Part shown: positions 9,136-18,900 of the stretch, piece by piece | How the letters are laid out: each line of letters opens with the position of its first letter | Numbering within the stretch: position 1 is the stretch's first letter | Assembly (NCBI GenBank): GCA_943788025.1 | Contig: CALSOR010000003.1 | Span: forward strand, 124,001 to 188,000 | DNA: 64,000 nt | Direction of reading: 5' to 3' | Source: JABAAE01 sp905480545 | GTDB lineage: Bacteria > Planctomycetota > Planctomycetia > Pirellulales > Pirellulaceae | Program-made: the position numbers and the translations under genes | Notes under the pieces: generated by a model | Told to the model about the DNA's origin: nothing | Database searches by the model: none | The model's input: only the letters and a program-made list of their open reading frames with translations

Positions 9136-10545
9136 TTAACAAATGGTTCCAGGCCAAAAAATGTTGCTTAATCCTGTTCTGAGCGTGGGATTCGGATCCG
9201 GCTTCCGAACTGATACTGGTCCCCGCGATTTGATCGTCACTGACTTGGATATTTCCTCGCCCTTGCGATCAATGACTAAATCCACTTTGGAATCGACGGG
9301 CGCCTCGGCTACAAGGCTAAACAGCGTCAATTCATTTTCGACAACTTTGTCGTTCCATCGACGGATAATGTCACCCACTTTAATCCCTGCACTCGCCGCG
9401 GGAGTATTGGGTTGAACCAGCGAGACAAAGGCTCCTGAAATGTCCGTGATTCCATGCTGCTCTGCATATTCGTACTTCACGATTTCCGGGAACACGCCGA
9501 GGAATCCACGTTCCACGCGGCCATTTTCAATGATTTCTGATACAACGTTCTGGACGATCCCAGCGGGTACAGAAAAACAGACGCCTTGGTAACTGCCACC
9601 GATGATCGACGTGTTGATGCCCATAATACTCCCCACCGAGTTCACTAGCGGTCCGCCACTGTTTCCAGGATTGATAGCCGCATCGGTTTGTATCAGGTCT
9701 TTAAAGACATAATTATCCGACGCTCCAATCACAGGTGATTTAACCCGGCGATGTCTGCCGCTAATGATTCCAGATGTCACGCTTTGATCTAGTCCAAAAG
9801 GGCTGCCAACGGCCCATGCCATCGTGCCAACCTTGATTGAGTCAGTGTCTGCCCATTCGCCCGGTGTTAGTCCGGAGGCATTGATTTTCAATACGGCAAG
9901 ATCCGTTTGTTCATCGCGACCAATGACTTTCGCTTTATAGACTCGTCGATTCGAAAGTGTCACGCTGATGTCATTTGCCCCGCTGATCACATGGAGATTT
10001 GTGATTACGTAGCCGTCACTGGAATAAATAACCCCAGAACCCTGTCCTTTATTACCCTGAACGTATAGCTCATCGCCTTTGTCATAGCGATTTGAAACGG
10101 TGTCAATGTGTACGACACTCGGCGAGATTTTATTCGCAACAAACTCATACATCTTAGAAAGCCCTTCGAGGGGCCGGTCGCGGAGTGCGACTTTCGCAAC
10201 ATCATACTCAGCTCGACTCTTACCCCTGGCAACGGCGTATGAATATTCTTCAACGAGCTTTGGCCCGATAAAGACAGCTATCGCTATTGAACACGAGGAA
10301 ATCGCAAACCAAATCATTCCGGATACTGGTTGTCGAGTGTTCTGGTTACGGACAATTGAATTTCGATTGAGAGCTGGCTGCAATACTTTCGTCGCCGAAG
10401 ATGACGGCAAGACAGGATTCTGCTGCAGGTTGCTGGAGGCGGATTGGGCGTCGACATCATTTGATGAAAACGTGATTTCGTCATCCATGTTCGAGTTGCT
10501 GTCTGACGGGCTGACAGCAAATGATTCTTGCCCGCGCTTATCCAT
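9136..10545 (-). CDS. HtrA/DegP-type trypsin-like serine protease with one PDZ domain, membrane-anchored
   Basis: 469 aa. A hydrophilic N-terminal tail of about 75 residues (cytoplasmic by topology) is followed by one transmembrane helix (about 76-94), a linker, the protease domain and a single PDZ domain (about 345-440). The catalytic triad is complete: His185 (ITNLHVISG), Asp215 (QTDLAVLK) and Ser296 (INPGNSGGPL). The arrangement resembles DegS/HhoB-like anchored proteases that handle misfolded envelope proteins. The start at 10545 is supported by AGGAG 8 nt upstream. It is transcribed divergently from the HEAT/propeller gene with a 226-bp gap between. Confidence 0.93.
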   Translation of the reverse strand: MDKRGQESFAVSPSDSNSNMDDEITFSSNDVDAQSASSNLQQNPVLPSSSATKVLQPALNRNSIVRNQNTRQPVSGMIWFAISSCSIAIAVFIGPKLVEEYSYAVARGKSRAEYDVAKVALRDRPLEGLSKMYEFVANKISPSVVHIDTVSNRYDKGDELYVQGNKGQGSGVIYSSDGYVITNLHVISGANDISVTLSNRRVYKAKVIGRDEQTDLAVLKINASGLTPGEWADTDSIKVGTMAWAVGSPFGLDQSVTSGIISGRHRRVKSPVIGASDNYVFKDLIQTDAAINPGNSGGPLVNSVGSIMGINTSIIGGSYQGVCFSVPAGIVQNVVSEIIENGRVERGFLGVFPEIVKYEYAEQHGITDISGAFVSLVQPNTPAASAGIKVGDIIRRWNDKVVENELTLFSLVAEAPVDSKVDLVIDRKGEEISKSVTIKSRGPVSVRKPDPNPTLRTGLSNIFWPGTIC

Positions 10546-10771
10546 AAGAAAACTCCTGATCTGTGCCTGTTCGAATATTATACGGCAATTCGTCCATTTT
10601 TGGCTAATCTTTTTTTGTTACTGCAATTTGCTGCGTTTTTCGCTGTTTTTGGGCCGAATAGTCGGAAAAAATTATTTGCTAAAGAGGTAGAAGCAACGTG
10701 TCGTACGGAACTCCGCGTTGGGGATTTAGGTAACAACTTGTTAAACTGTGAATGAAGCGAATAGGTGACAA

Positions 10772-12532
10772 ATGACTTCGTTTGGCCGAACGATTGTGCT
10801 CCGGCTGGACCGTATGTTTCTTTACTCAATTGAGGAAATACAAATTGTGATTCCCCGCCAAATCTTTTTTCACAAGATTGCTTCAATGTGTGTCCCAGCA
10901 TGGATTGTATGCACATTTTGGTTGGGTTTGAGTGCGACTAAACCGGCAGCTGCTCTTTCAAGCGTAAAGGATGATGGCGACCTTACGCTATTTCAGAAAG
11001 CACTTGTTGAATCCAATGGATCGGTCATCGATACGGAGTTAACCGCGGCGAAGTTCCTGTCGATTGTGGCAAAAGGGGAAGCTGACGAATCGGAGTTCGT
11101 GAAATGGATTGCAGATTTGGGTAGCGAGAGTTATCGAATTCGCGAGAACGCCGAGTCTCGACTTTATTCAATTCCGATTTTGCCAGAAAAGTATCGAGAT
11201 TTGGCTCGGAACGGTTCTGATCCAGAGATTCAGTTCAGGTTAACGGCCATATTCAAAAATCGGCAGAATCGTGTTGATAAGTTACTCATTGCTGCGATCA
11301 AAACGGCGGCCAATGCGAAGCTGGATTCGACATTGGATGACCTGTTGTTTCTTTACGAATCGACGACGGACGTAATCGTTGCGCGGGAATTGCGATCGGC
11401 GATTTTGAGTGTCACCCGTCTGGAACAGCAAAATAAGATGATCAATCTTGTGCATTCCGAGAGAAAAGAAATGCGATTGCTGGGTGCAAACGTGCTCTGC
11501 AAGTTGAACGTTTCCGAACTGTCCGAAAAGTTATCACCGCTGCTTAATGATCGAGAAGATTCGGTTCGATTCGATGTCGCGAGATGGTTGATTGAAAGAG
11601 AATATAAGGTAGCGTTGAAAACGTTTTGTGAGTTAATTACGTCCCCGTCAACGTCGATTGGATTTCGTTCGGAGCGGGTCCTATCGGCAGTCACGGGTGA
11701 AGATTTTGGTCGGGTCTCATTTTCGATGCCGAAACAAAACTCACAATTGCAAGCAAAGTGGCTCTCTTGGTGCGATGGAAACGCGGATTCAATACGGTTG
11801 CGTTTGCCGCTAAAAGCCATTGGGAAAATGAACGGTCATACGCTGATCGCAATCAACCAAAATCTTGTGATTGAACTGAATGCCGAACAAAAAGAGGTCA
11901 ACCGAATTAGCGTCGACAAGGTTCTTGGGGCCGAGATGACAATTGATGGTAATTACCTGTTATTTTCTTATCAATTGCAGTGGGTGCGTGAAGTGACTCG
12001 AAAAGGAGAGATCGTTTGGCAGATTAACGGCCCCAAATTTAACAACGCGATGGCACTGTTGAACGGTAATGTATTGGTCACGATCGGCACGGAAAAACTG
12101 GTCAGAGAAATCGATCCTCGTACAAAAAAGACCGTTTGGGAATGCAAAGTCGACTGGTGGGCAAACGACGCGTTTCGTCTCGAGAATGGAAACACGTTAG
12201 TTGGTGGAAAGGGTGGGGTGGTGGAAATCGCTCCGGACAAAACGGTTGTTTGGTCGTACAAGAATGAGTCACCGAACACGATCGTGGTTGCAAAGCCGGC
12301 GGGGACCGCAGGTTTTCTAATCGGATGGACGGACGGAAGGGTAAAAGTATTGACGAGGGATAAGACTTCCGTTTGGGAATATAAGAGCGATTCGAAATTG
12401 TCAGACGTGTTCAGAGACGACGAGGGATCAACATTTGTGGTCGCCGATAAGGAGATCTTACAGTTGGACGTCGAGAAGAAGATTGTTTGGAGGTATCCCA
12501 AAAAAACGGGGACGGGCACGATCCGTCGCTAA
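10772..12532 (+). CDS. Exported protein with HEAT-like helices and a PQQ-like beta-propeller
   Basis: 586 aa from the ATG at 10772, preceded by AGGTG; internal ATGs at 10814 and 10886 (the latter directly before a hydrophobic stretch ending KPAAA) are alternative starts. Residues of about 85-300 are helical repeats resembling HEAT units (VKWIADLGSESYRIRENAESRLY, then LLNDREDSVRFDVARWLIE). Residues of about 340-575 contain repeated strands with the KGEIVWQI / KTVWECKVDWW / KTVVWSYKN / TSVWEYKSD pattern of PQQ/arylsulfotransferase-like propellers. The function is unknown; such proteins are usually periplasmic binding scaffolds. It is a single gene. Confidence 0.72.
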   Translation: MTSFGRTIVLRLDRMFLYSIEEIQIVIPRQIFFHKIASMCVPAWIVCTFWLGLSATKPAAALSSVKDDGDLTLFQKALVESNGSVIDTELTAAKFLSIVAKGEADESEFVKWIADLGSESYRIRENAESRLYSIPILPEKYRDLARNGSDPEIQFRLTAIFKNRQNRVDKLLIAAIKTAANAKLDSTLDDLLFLYESTTDVIVARELRSAILSVTRLEQQNKMINLVHSERKEMRLLGANVLCKLNVSELSEKLSPLLNDREDSVRFDVARWLIEREYKVALKTFCELITSPSTSIGFRSERVLSAVTGEDFGRVSFSMPKQNSQLQAKWLSWCDGNADSIRLRLPLKAIGKMNGHTLIAINQNLVIELNAEQKEVNRISVDKVLGAEMTIDGNYLLFSYQLQWVREVTRKGEIVWQINGPKFNNAMALLNGNVLVTIGTEKLVREIDPRTKKTVWECKVDWWANDAFRLENGNTLVGGKGGVVEIAPDKTVVWSYKNESPNTIVVAKPAGTAGFLIGWTDGRVKVLTRDKTSVWEYKSDSKLSDVFRDDEGSTFVVADKEILQLDVEKKIVWRYPKKTGTGTIRR

Positions 12533-12738
12533 TTAAAACGTGCCGGGTGGTGCGATGCTACGACTGTCGTTAGGTGCTGCGAGTTATCAGCAGCTCCGGT
12601 TTTGGGGAATGGGTGGATATTGCTGGCGGAGAGGTTTGGGGCTGTCGTCAAACATCTTGGATTGAAAAAAGAATTGCGATTGATTTTCCTTATAAGAGAA
12701 GCATTTGAAAACGATTTTTACTCCCGCAATTTGAATTG

Positions 12739-13857
12739 ATGTCGATTTCAACCGAAATACAAAAGAACGTTTATAGGAAAAGCAATTCCGGGATTCCTGA
12801 GCCTGGTTTGGTTTCGGTTCTACACGTGATCAATGGTGAGCACTATTCAGGTGCTGAACGGGTTCAGGATTTGCTCGGAAATTCCTTGCCGGAATTTGGA
12901 TTCAAAATATCCTTCGCGTGTGTGAAGCCCGGGCTTTTTCCAACAAAACGCAAGTTTCAAAAGCCAGCCGTGTATGACATGCCGATGAAACATCGGTTCG
13001 ATTTTTCAGTCGCCAGAAAAATTGCTGAGTTAATCAAGCAGCAGGATGTGCGCATTGTTCATGCACATACACCTCGCTCTGCAATGGTGGCGGCGATGGC
13101 GGCGACGAAAATGGGCATCCCGTTTGTCTATCATGTCCATAGTCCAGTTTCACGCGATTCCACACGATGGTTGGTCAACTGCTTCAACCAGTGGGTTGAA
13201 GCGTGGGCGCTCCGACGAGCGACAAAGATCGTTACTGTTTCCGATAGCCTCAAAGACTATATGCTTGGGCTCGGTTTTGATAAGGCGAAAGTGGTTGCCA
13301 TTCCAAACGGTGTTCCCGTGAACGATACACCCAAGGCAAAGGCGTCACGGAAGAGCGTGACGATTGGAACGGTCGCTTTGTTTAGACCACGAAAGGGAAC
13401 AGAAGTCTTGATCGAGGCCCTGTCGAATTTAAGACGGTCAGGTGTTGATGCAAACGTTCTAGCCATTGGTCCATTTGAAACAAATTCCTATGAAAACGAA
13501 TTGAAGGCGTTGGCCGATCGACTTGGCGTGTCGGAACACATAACGTGGGCCGGTTTTTGTGATCAAGTTGAACCTTATTTTGCTGAAATGGATCTGTTCG
13601 TGTTACCAAGTCTTTTTGGGGAGGGGTTACCGATGGTTGTGCTCGAGGCCATGGCAAATGGAACTCCAATCATCGCGTCTGATGTTGAAGGGATCCCTCA
13701 GGCCATTCGCAATGGCGTTGACGGACTTATCGTCAAAGCAGGTGCGCCAATTGAACTAGCGGATCAAATCGCGTTGCTAGTCCACGATCGTGAATTGAGA
13801 GAGCAATTGGGTGAGAGTGCACTCGATCGTCAGCGAGAAAGCTTTTTCGGATGTTAG
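12739..13857 (+). CDS. Family 4 glycosyltransferase, C-terminus altered by a frameshift
   Basis: 372 aa from the ATG at 12739. GT4 enzymes transfer a sugar from a nucleotide donor, usually in exopolysaccharide or lipopolysaccharide assembly. Visible marks are the N-terminal acceptor loop (GEHYSGAERV), VHAHTPRSA, the hinge VSDSLKDYM, IPNGVPV, and the donor-site E-x7-E segment EGLPMVVLEAMANGTPI around residue 294. The encoded end RESFFGC is abnormal. If one T is removed from the five-T run at 13843-13847, the frame continues SDVSMARKLSVVYAELV and stops at 13900, which is the normal tail for this family. The enzyme core is intact, so the shortened product could still work. Confidence 0.9.
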   Translation: MSISTEIQKNVYRKSNSGIPEPGLVSVLHVINGEHYSGAERVQDLLGNSLPEFGFKISFACVKPGLFPTKRKFQKPAVYDMPMKHRFDFSVARKIAELIKQQDVRIVHAHTPRSAMVAAMAATKMGIPFVYHVHSPVSRDSTRWLVNCFNQWVEAWALRRATKIVTVSDSLKDYMLGLGFDKAKVVAIPNGVPVNDTPKAKASRKSVTIGTVALFRPRKGTEVLIEALSNLRRSGVDANVLAIGPFETNSYENELKALADRLGVSEHITWAGFCDQVEPYFAEMDLFVLPSLFGEGLPMVVLEAMANGTPIIASDVEGIPQAIRNGVDGLIVKAGAPIELADQIALLVHDRELREQLGESALDRQRESFFGC

Positions 13858-14173
13858 TATGGCAAGAAAATTGTCTGTCGTTTACGCAGAGTTGGTTTAG
13901 ATCTTCCAAGGAATCTAAATGCAGCGGTTGTTCTTCATGCTGCCACATCGACGCTTAAAAACCGGGACTCGAACGCTTGGGTAGTCGTTTGGGGTTTGGC
14001 TTTTGCTTGCCTGGATGAACACAACGTTCTAGCCGTTGGCCCAATCATTCAAAACGAAACACGACGCAAAACACGTTTCAAGTGATTGCAGCCGCTTAAT
14101 GATTTCTCAAGGCTGTGCTTGTAAGAACCAACGAGGAGAATACCTCATCGTCCAAGGTTGGATTGAGAATGCA

Positions 14174-14812
14174 TTAAGTAGTTAGTGGTGCTGGCGACTT
14201 TGCGAATTCTTCGTCCATATGATTCAGCGTTTGTGCATCAAGTTTTCCTTGACTCATTGTCATCAATAGGCGTATTCGGCGTATGACGCCACGCTCCATA
14301 TTGCCTAGCGAAATCTCAAAGTCGAGTCCGGAATTGGACTTCAACATCGTGACGGCGTCGTTGTCTTGTGGATGCGTCGAAAACACAAACCAGGAGTCAC
14401 CCGGACCAACGAAATCTCTTTTTGAAATACCAGAGCGGACATGTTTTGACTCAAAACGAACCGATGACGATATCTTAATCGTTGATGTCGTCAGGAGAGT
14501 AGAACGCAATGATATCACCGTCTCCAGAGCAATGCGATCTGAGCCATTACGATGGAGCGACCAGTAACATTCGGCGCAGTAATCATTAAAGTTGAAGAAG
14601 CCAACCAAGTCGTTACCGCGTAGGTAGCTTTGATCTGATTGTTCTTTTAGACCCGCGTGTGAGGGGGCGAACAGTCGCATCAAGGGAGTTTTTGCTGCCA
14701 TGAGGGCAACGCCACTCGACAGATCCGAGCGATTCGCTTCGAATGAAATTGTGTCGAGAAAAAATGATTCGACATCTGCTGAAAATGAATTATCTGTTTC
14801 CTGCCAGAGCAT
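14174..14812 (-). CDS. Hypothetical protein, behind a leader with terminator
   Basis: 212 aa, not recognised. It has no signal peptide or membrane segment. It contains a CxxC (YCAECYW, around residue 80) within an aromatic stretch (GFFNFNDYCAECYWSLHR) and a C-terminal helical region with a LDAQTLNHMDEEF end. The ATG at 14812 is 12 nt downstream of a U tract of a strong terminator-like hairpin, and GGTGG sits 5 nt upstream of the ATG. The gene could therefore be controlled by transcription attenuation in its leader (see the entries at 14824-14967). Confidence 0.6.
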   Translation of the reverse strand: MLWQETDNSFSADVESFFLDTISFEANRSDLSSGVALMAAKTPLMRLFAPSHAGLKEQSDQSYLRGNDLVGFFNFNDYCAECYWSLHRNGSDRIALETVISLRSTLLTTSTIKISSSVRFESKHVRSGISKRDFVGPGDSWFVFSTHPQDNDAVTMLKSNSGLDFEISLGNMERGVIRRIRLLMTMSQGKLDAQTLNHMDEEFAKSPAPLTT

Positions 14813-14823
14813 TGATCCACCAT

Positions 14824-14934
14824 TAAAAAAACCCCGCTAAATGCCGAGGCAAAAAGCGGGGCCGGAACAGAGAAGAGGCCAAATTAATAGAGACGCCGGA
14901 ATAAAATATTTGCCGTTCCGTGTTGAGCGTCTCC
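14824..14934 (-). ncRNA. Candidate structured small RNA or attenuator leader
   Basis: From the predicted start near 14933 to the U tract at 14825 the minus strand gives an RNA of about 105-110 nt. It opens with a hairpin GAGACGC...GCGTCTC that encloses a second pairing CGGAA...TTCCG, passes through an unpaired CU-rich stretch and ends in a strong terminator hairpin. The CGGAAC of the first hairpin can alternatively pair with GTTCCG just before the terminator, so two mutually exclusive folds are possible. I do not recognise it as 6S, SRP, tmRNA or RNase P RNA. It could be an independent small RNA or a regulated leader of the downstream gene. Confidence 0.5.
14825..14861 (-). terminator. Intrinsic terminator directly upstream of the 14174-14812 gene
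   Basis: Stem CCCCGCT/AGCGGGG (14832-14838 with 14855-14861) has an inner TGCC/GGCA pairing and is followed on the minus strand by seven U (14825-14831). It is oriented to end minus-strand transcription just 12 nt before the ATG of the hypothetical gene. Confidence 0.8.
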
Positions 14935-14939
14935 AGTTG

Positions 14940-14967
14940 ATCATAGCAAAGCCTGATACCATGTCCA
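14940..14967 (-). promoter_or_regulatory. Sigma70-like promoter for the leader/small RNA
   Basis: On the minus strand TGGACA (14962-14967) and TATGAT (14940-14945) are separated by 16 bp. Both are one mismatch from consensus. The predicted start is near 14933, which gives a transcript of about 105-110 nt to the terminator. Confidence 0.55.
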
Positions 14968-14971
14968 TAGA

Positions 14972-15838
14972 ATGGTCGAAATTACGATCGAAAAGTCAGC
15001 AATTAAACTACCGATAATTCGGACATCTTTTTGGAATAAATTTGTGAAAACGGACGAAACAAAAGAATCTTACTTATGTACCGCGATTCATGCCGCAAAA
15101 CAGGCAGGGCAGATTCTTATTGACCTGATGGGAACCGCTGCGGTCAAGGAAAAAGCCCCTCGTGATTTGGTAACCGAAGCCGATGTAGCTGCTCAGAATG
15201 AAATCGAGCGGATATTGTTGGAAAAATTTCCTGACCACCAATTCGTTGGCGAGGAAGGAAAACCCATTGATCCAGATGGTTTTAAGGGGCTGACCTGGGT
15301 GGTTGATCCATTGGACGGCACAACGAACTTTGTCCATCAGCTTCGTTCTTTTTCCGTTTCTATCGCATTGCTACAAGACGATCAGCCCATCGTTGGGGTC
15401 GTTTACGATCCGCTTTGCGATGAGTGCTTTTCTGCTGTTAAGGGCGGCGGCGCTCACCTTAATGAAAGTGAAATCTCGGTATCAAGTTGCCGCTTGATGC
15501 GGGAAGCCATGTTGGTCACAGGATTTTCCCCATCGGTCACCAAAGATTCCATTGAGGCAAAAAGGTTTTTGGAGGTTTTGGGGAAAGCTCAAACGATACG
15601 AAGGCTTGGATCAGCGGCACTCAATCTTTGCTTTATTGCCTGCGGTCGTGTCGATGCATACTGGGCAAGCAGTTTGAACGCTTGGGACATCGCGGCCGGC
15701 ATGTTAATCATGAGCGAGGCGGGCGGAACTGTGTTGGGCATTGACGGAGTGTTCGATTTGTTCAAACCAAAATTTATCGCAGCAGCGTCTAGCGAGCTGC
15801 AAGATGAGCTCGCATTGGTTATCGATATTGCTGATTAA
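14972..15838 (+). CDS. Inositol monophosphatase family protein (SuhB-like)
   Basis: Mg-dependent phosphatase of the inositol monophosphatase / fructose-1,6-bisphosphatase superfamily. All metal-site motifs are present: Glu94-Glu95 (FVGEEG), Asp112 and Asp115 (WVVDPLDGTTNF) and Asp239 (NAWDIAAG). As drawn it has 288 aa, but the first 24 residues are foreign to the family. A GTG at 15044 with GGAA upstream, giving a protein beginning VKTDETKES, is a good alternative start and would leave the divergent promoter region free. The substrate is uncertain: inositol-1-phosphate, another sugar phosphate or a nucleotide phosphate are all possible. Confidence 0.9.
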   Translation: MVEITIEKSAIKLPIIRTSFWNKFVKTDETKESYLCTAIHAAKQAGQILIDLMGTAAVKEKAPRDLVTEADVAAQNEIERILLEKFPDHQFVGEEGKPIDPDGFKGLTWVVDPLDGTTNFVHQLRSFSVSIALLQDDQPIVGVVYDPLCDECFSAVKGGGAHLNESEISVSSCRLMREAMLVTGFSPSVTKDSIEAKRFLEVLGKAQTIRRLGSAALNLCFIACGRVDAYWASSLNAWDIAAGMLIMSEAGGTVLGIDGVFDLFKPKFIAAASSELQDELALVIDIAD

Positions 15839-15977
15839 ATTAGTCGTGTCGAAATTTATCGTGGCATCGGCCGAGTCAATGCAATGGGATCCAACTGGGA
15901 GGTAGGCAAGTTTTCGTTGTCGGCAAATTTGACGATTCTGGTAAAATAGAGGGGTTCTTCTAGGTTTAATTCGTCGC

Positions 15978-18900
15978 ATGATTTGCTTTGCATCAACAAT
16001 TAAAATTCGAATGCCCTCGGTAGTGGTGTGCCTGTTGGTTGTCGCAACAGTCGCCATCGGCCAAGACGATCCGAAGCTTCAACGCTCGCCTGAAATCAGG
16101 GAATCGATTTTGGATACGTTTTTTCTAAAACGTGACGGCGAAGACGGTAAGTACTTTCAATACTTCGGGATCACCTTCGAAGAATTTGAAGAAGCCTACA
16201 AAATCATCAAGTCCAAGAAGTCGTCCACCGCGCCAATTGGGTTTACGATTCGCTCAGTGAGTGTCGTTGCGAAAATTCGAGATAAGGTTGCGACGCTCGA
16301 TGTTGAGATGGCGGTGAGCACAACTACAACCGGTTCGGTGTTGATTCCGGTCGGATTTTCAAACGCAATGTTTGTTGCATCCAGTCAGGAAATAATACGA
16401 AAGAATGGATCGTATTTTTATGCGCTAAAGTCGGATAAAAACCTGACGAACAAGAAGATCGCATTCTCTTTAAAACAGAATATTGTTGCGACCGCCGGAC
16501 GCAAAACGCTCGCGTTGAAATTTCCGTCTGCAACGTTTCGTTCGATTCAAATTCATGAGTTGGCATCTGAGCAGGTATTTTCAGCCCCCAATGCATCAAT
16601 CACCAGTTCGATTGAGCCTTTCTTCAGGGGTGGGTCCGCGATTGAGATTCGCAATTTGCCTGAAGCGAGTGAAGTCTCATGGATGTCGGAAAAGTCACGA
16701 ATGACGGAAACATCAAATGTGTCGGTGGAGAACGTTGCCGTTGAGGCAGTCGTTTTTCCAGATAAGATTGCCTACCAGTTGAAAATGGATTTTCTTTCGG
16801 AACAAGCAAGTGTTGGATTTCGGATTGGACTGCCGAAAGGGGCAAGTGATGTTTCGATCGAATCCGAAATCGGGGTGATCCAAAAGTCGGAATCATCTGA
16901 GTCCGAAGATTGGGATGTTTATGCGGTACTTTTTTCAAAGAGCCAAACCCGGATTTCGAACTTGATGATCAAATGGCAAAGCACAGATATTGCATTGTTA
17001 CACGGATTTCAATTGTTTCAGATCGATGTTGAAAGCGCGACGCTAAACCTGTCTTTTGATGATCAATCAGAATTTGAAATTACCAATGCCAACGGGTTGT
17101 CGAGCCCTCGAAGAAACAGTCTCAACCGACTGGCTGCCAAAATAAATGATTCCAACTTTTCAGCGGAGCTTATTCAAATTCGAAAAGCTGATTCTCTCGA
17201 CTCATCCGTGGATTATCGAATTGAATTTGGTCGTAATTCAACTCAGCTTTCACTTAAGATACCGGGTCCTATGCTCAATCAGGCCAGTGAATCGCTACGC
17301 ATTCGTTTGCAAAATTGGGAGCTACTGCCCAGTCAGATCGCTTTTGACGCAGCGACCGTTTCCAACAATGAGGTGAATTTCGAAGTCGGAAAATTGCAGT
17401 TATCAGACAACGGATTAGTCGTGGAGTTTATTTTACGAAGTCCGCCTGAACAAATTGAAAACTTATTGCTTCCCTATGTGCAGGATATGCCTATTGGACT
17501 TCGGAAATTTGAACTTGTGCCAGGTAGATTTCAGGAAGTGGTCTTTGATCCCAATAGCAATCCTTCACTTAATATCAATTCTGAAGAAATGGCAGAGGCC
17601 GCTGATTCGACGATTAGCGGATGGATGTCAAGCAGTTCGCCGGTTTCATTGACCTGCTTAGATGAAACAACGCGGCAGATCAAATTGATGGTTCGACAAA
17701 TCGAGTTGGTCAATCGAGTGGATCAGGTAATGGAAATTCGCGATCAGCATGGCTCGTTTTTCCTTACTACCGATCATCAAGTTCGATCGAATCGGGATTT
17801 TCAGACATTGGCTATTCAAGTTGATTCCGAAATCGAACCGAACTTTCAATTGAATGGAAAGCCGGTGGCGTCTCAGATCGTTAAAGATGGTGATGAGCGA
17901 TTTTTCATGATTCGATTGCCAGGACCTGTCTTGTCGACACGAATAACATGCATCGCTGAAATGGACGAAATTGTTGATTCTGATTCGTTTTCGCTGAAAG
18001 TTCCACGTGTTTTTCTGCCACTGTCGACGAGCGCTTCCTCGACCACGGAAACTACGGAAATCAACGGTCGCGCATTTGTTGAGTCTGTTGCGGTAACTTC
18101 GTTGTCGGTGATCACAGCTCCGAATCGAAATGTTTTACCGGACGACAATTGGCAGCTTTCAAAAGTTTTAAGACCTGGCGAGGATAAAATATATCGCCCA
18201 ATTAAAACGACTGATGTAGTGACGTTTCAAAAAGCGAATAGCAGTGAAGATGATCTTTCGGTGGAACGGGTCTGGTGTTTGACGTCATTGAATTCTGATT
18301 TTCGGCGTGATCGCATCGTGGTAAAGTTTCAGCCGAAGTCGTCGGTGATCGACTGGCAGCTTCCAGAAAATACGAAACTAGAGGTTTGTTTGCTCAATGG
18401 TCAAGATGTTTCGTCGTTTTATTTAATGGACAAAAATCAAGTTCGAGTGACATTTGACAACTACAACAAAAAAAATGTAATTGAGTTTCGATTGCGATAT
18501 TTTGCATTGAACGAACGGTCTCGTTTGCGACTGCAACTTCCGAAAACCAATCGTCTTTTGTGGAGTCAAAGTGTTTTGTGGAGTGTTCAGTTGCCCAGTA
18601 ATCAATTTGCTTTAAATACGTCTCCTAATCTGTCGGCGATTTATTCGTTAGCGTGGACGGGCTTCTTTTTACGCCCCAAACCGTCGATATCTTTGAGTAC
18701 CCTGGAACGCGAAAGTGAAGCTGAACTAACTAAATTGATTAATGGCGGTGAAAACGAATACCTGTTTGAGACGTTTGGGAGCGTGGACGGTGAAACTGTC
18801 TATATCATATCCAGACGGAATCTTGTTTTCTTTTTTGGGTTGTTTTTCATTACTCTAGGTTGCGCTTTTGTTTCGTTGTCATTTCTACGAAGAGCCTTCT

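Noticed and set aside
10100..10690. 196-codon plus-strand open frame opposite the HtrA-type gene
   Set aside because: Antisense to a gene with a complete catalytic triad; the translation has no protein-like pattern and no ribosome site.
11971..12519. 182-codon minus-strand open frame
   Set aside because: Antisense to the propeller part of the HEAT/PQQ gene; composition is that of a shadow.
14972..15043. N-terminal 24 residues of the inositol-monophosphatase-like protein
   Set aside because: Probably not translated; a GTG at 15044 is a better family start. Kept in the coordinates only because it is an uninterrupted ATG frame.
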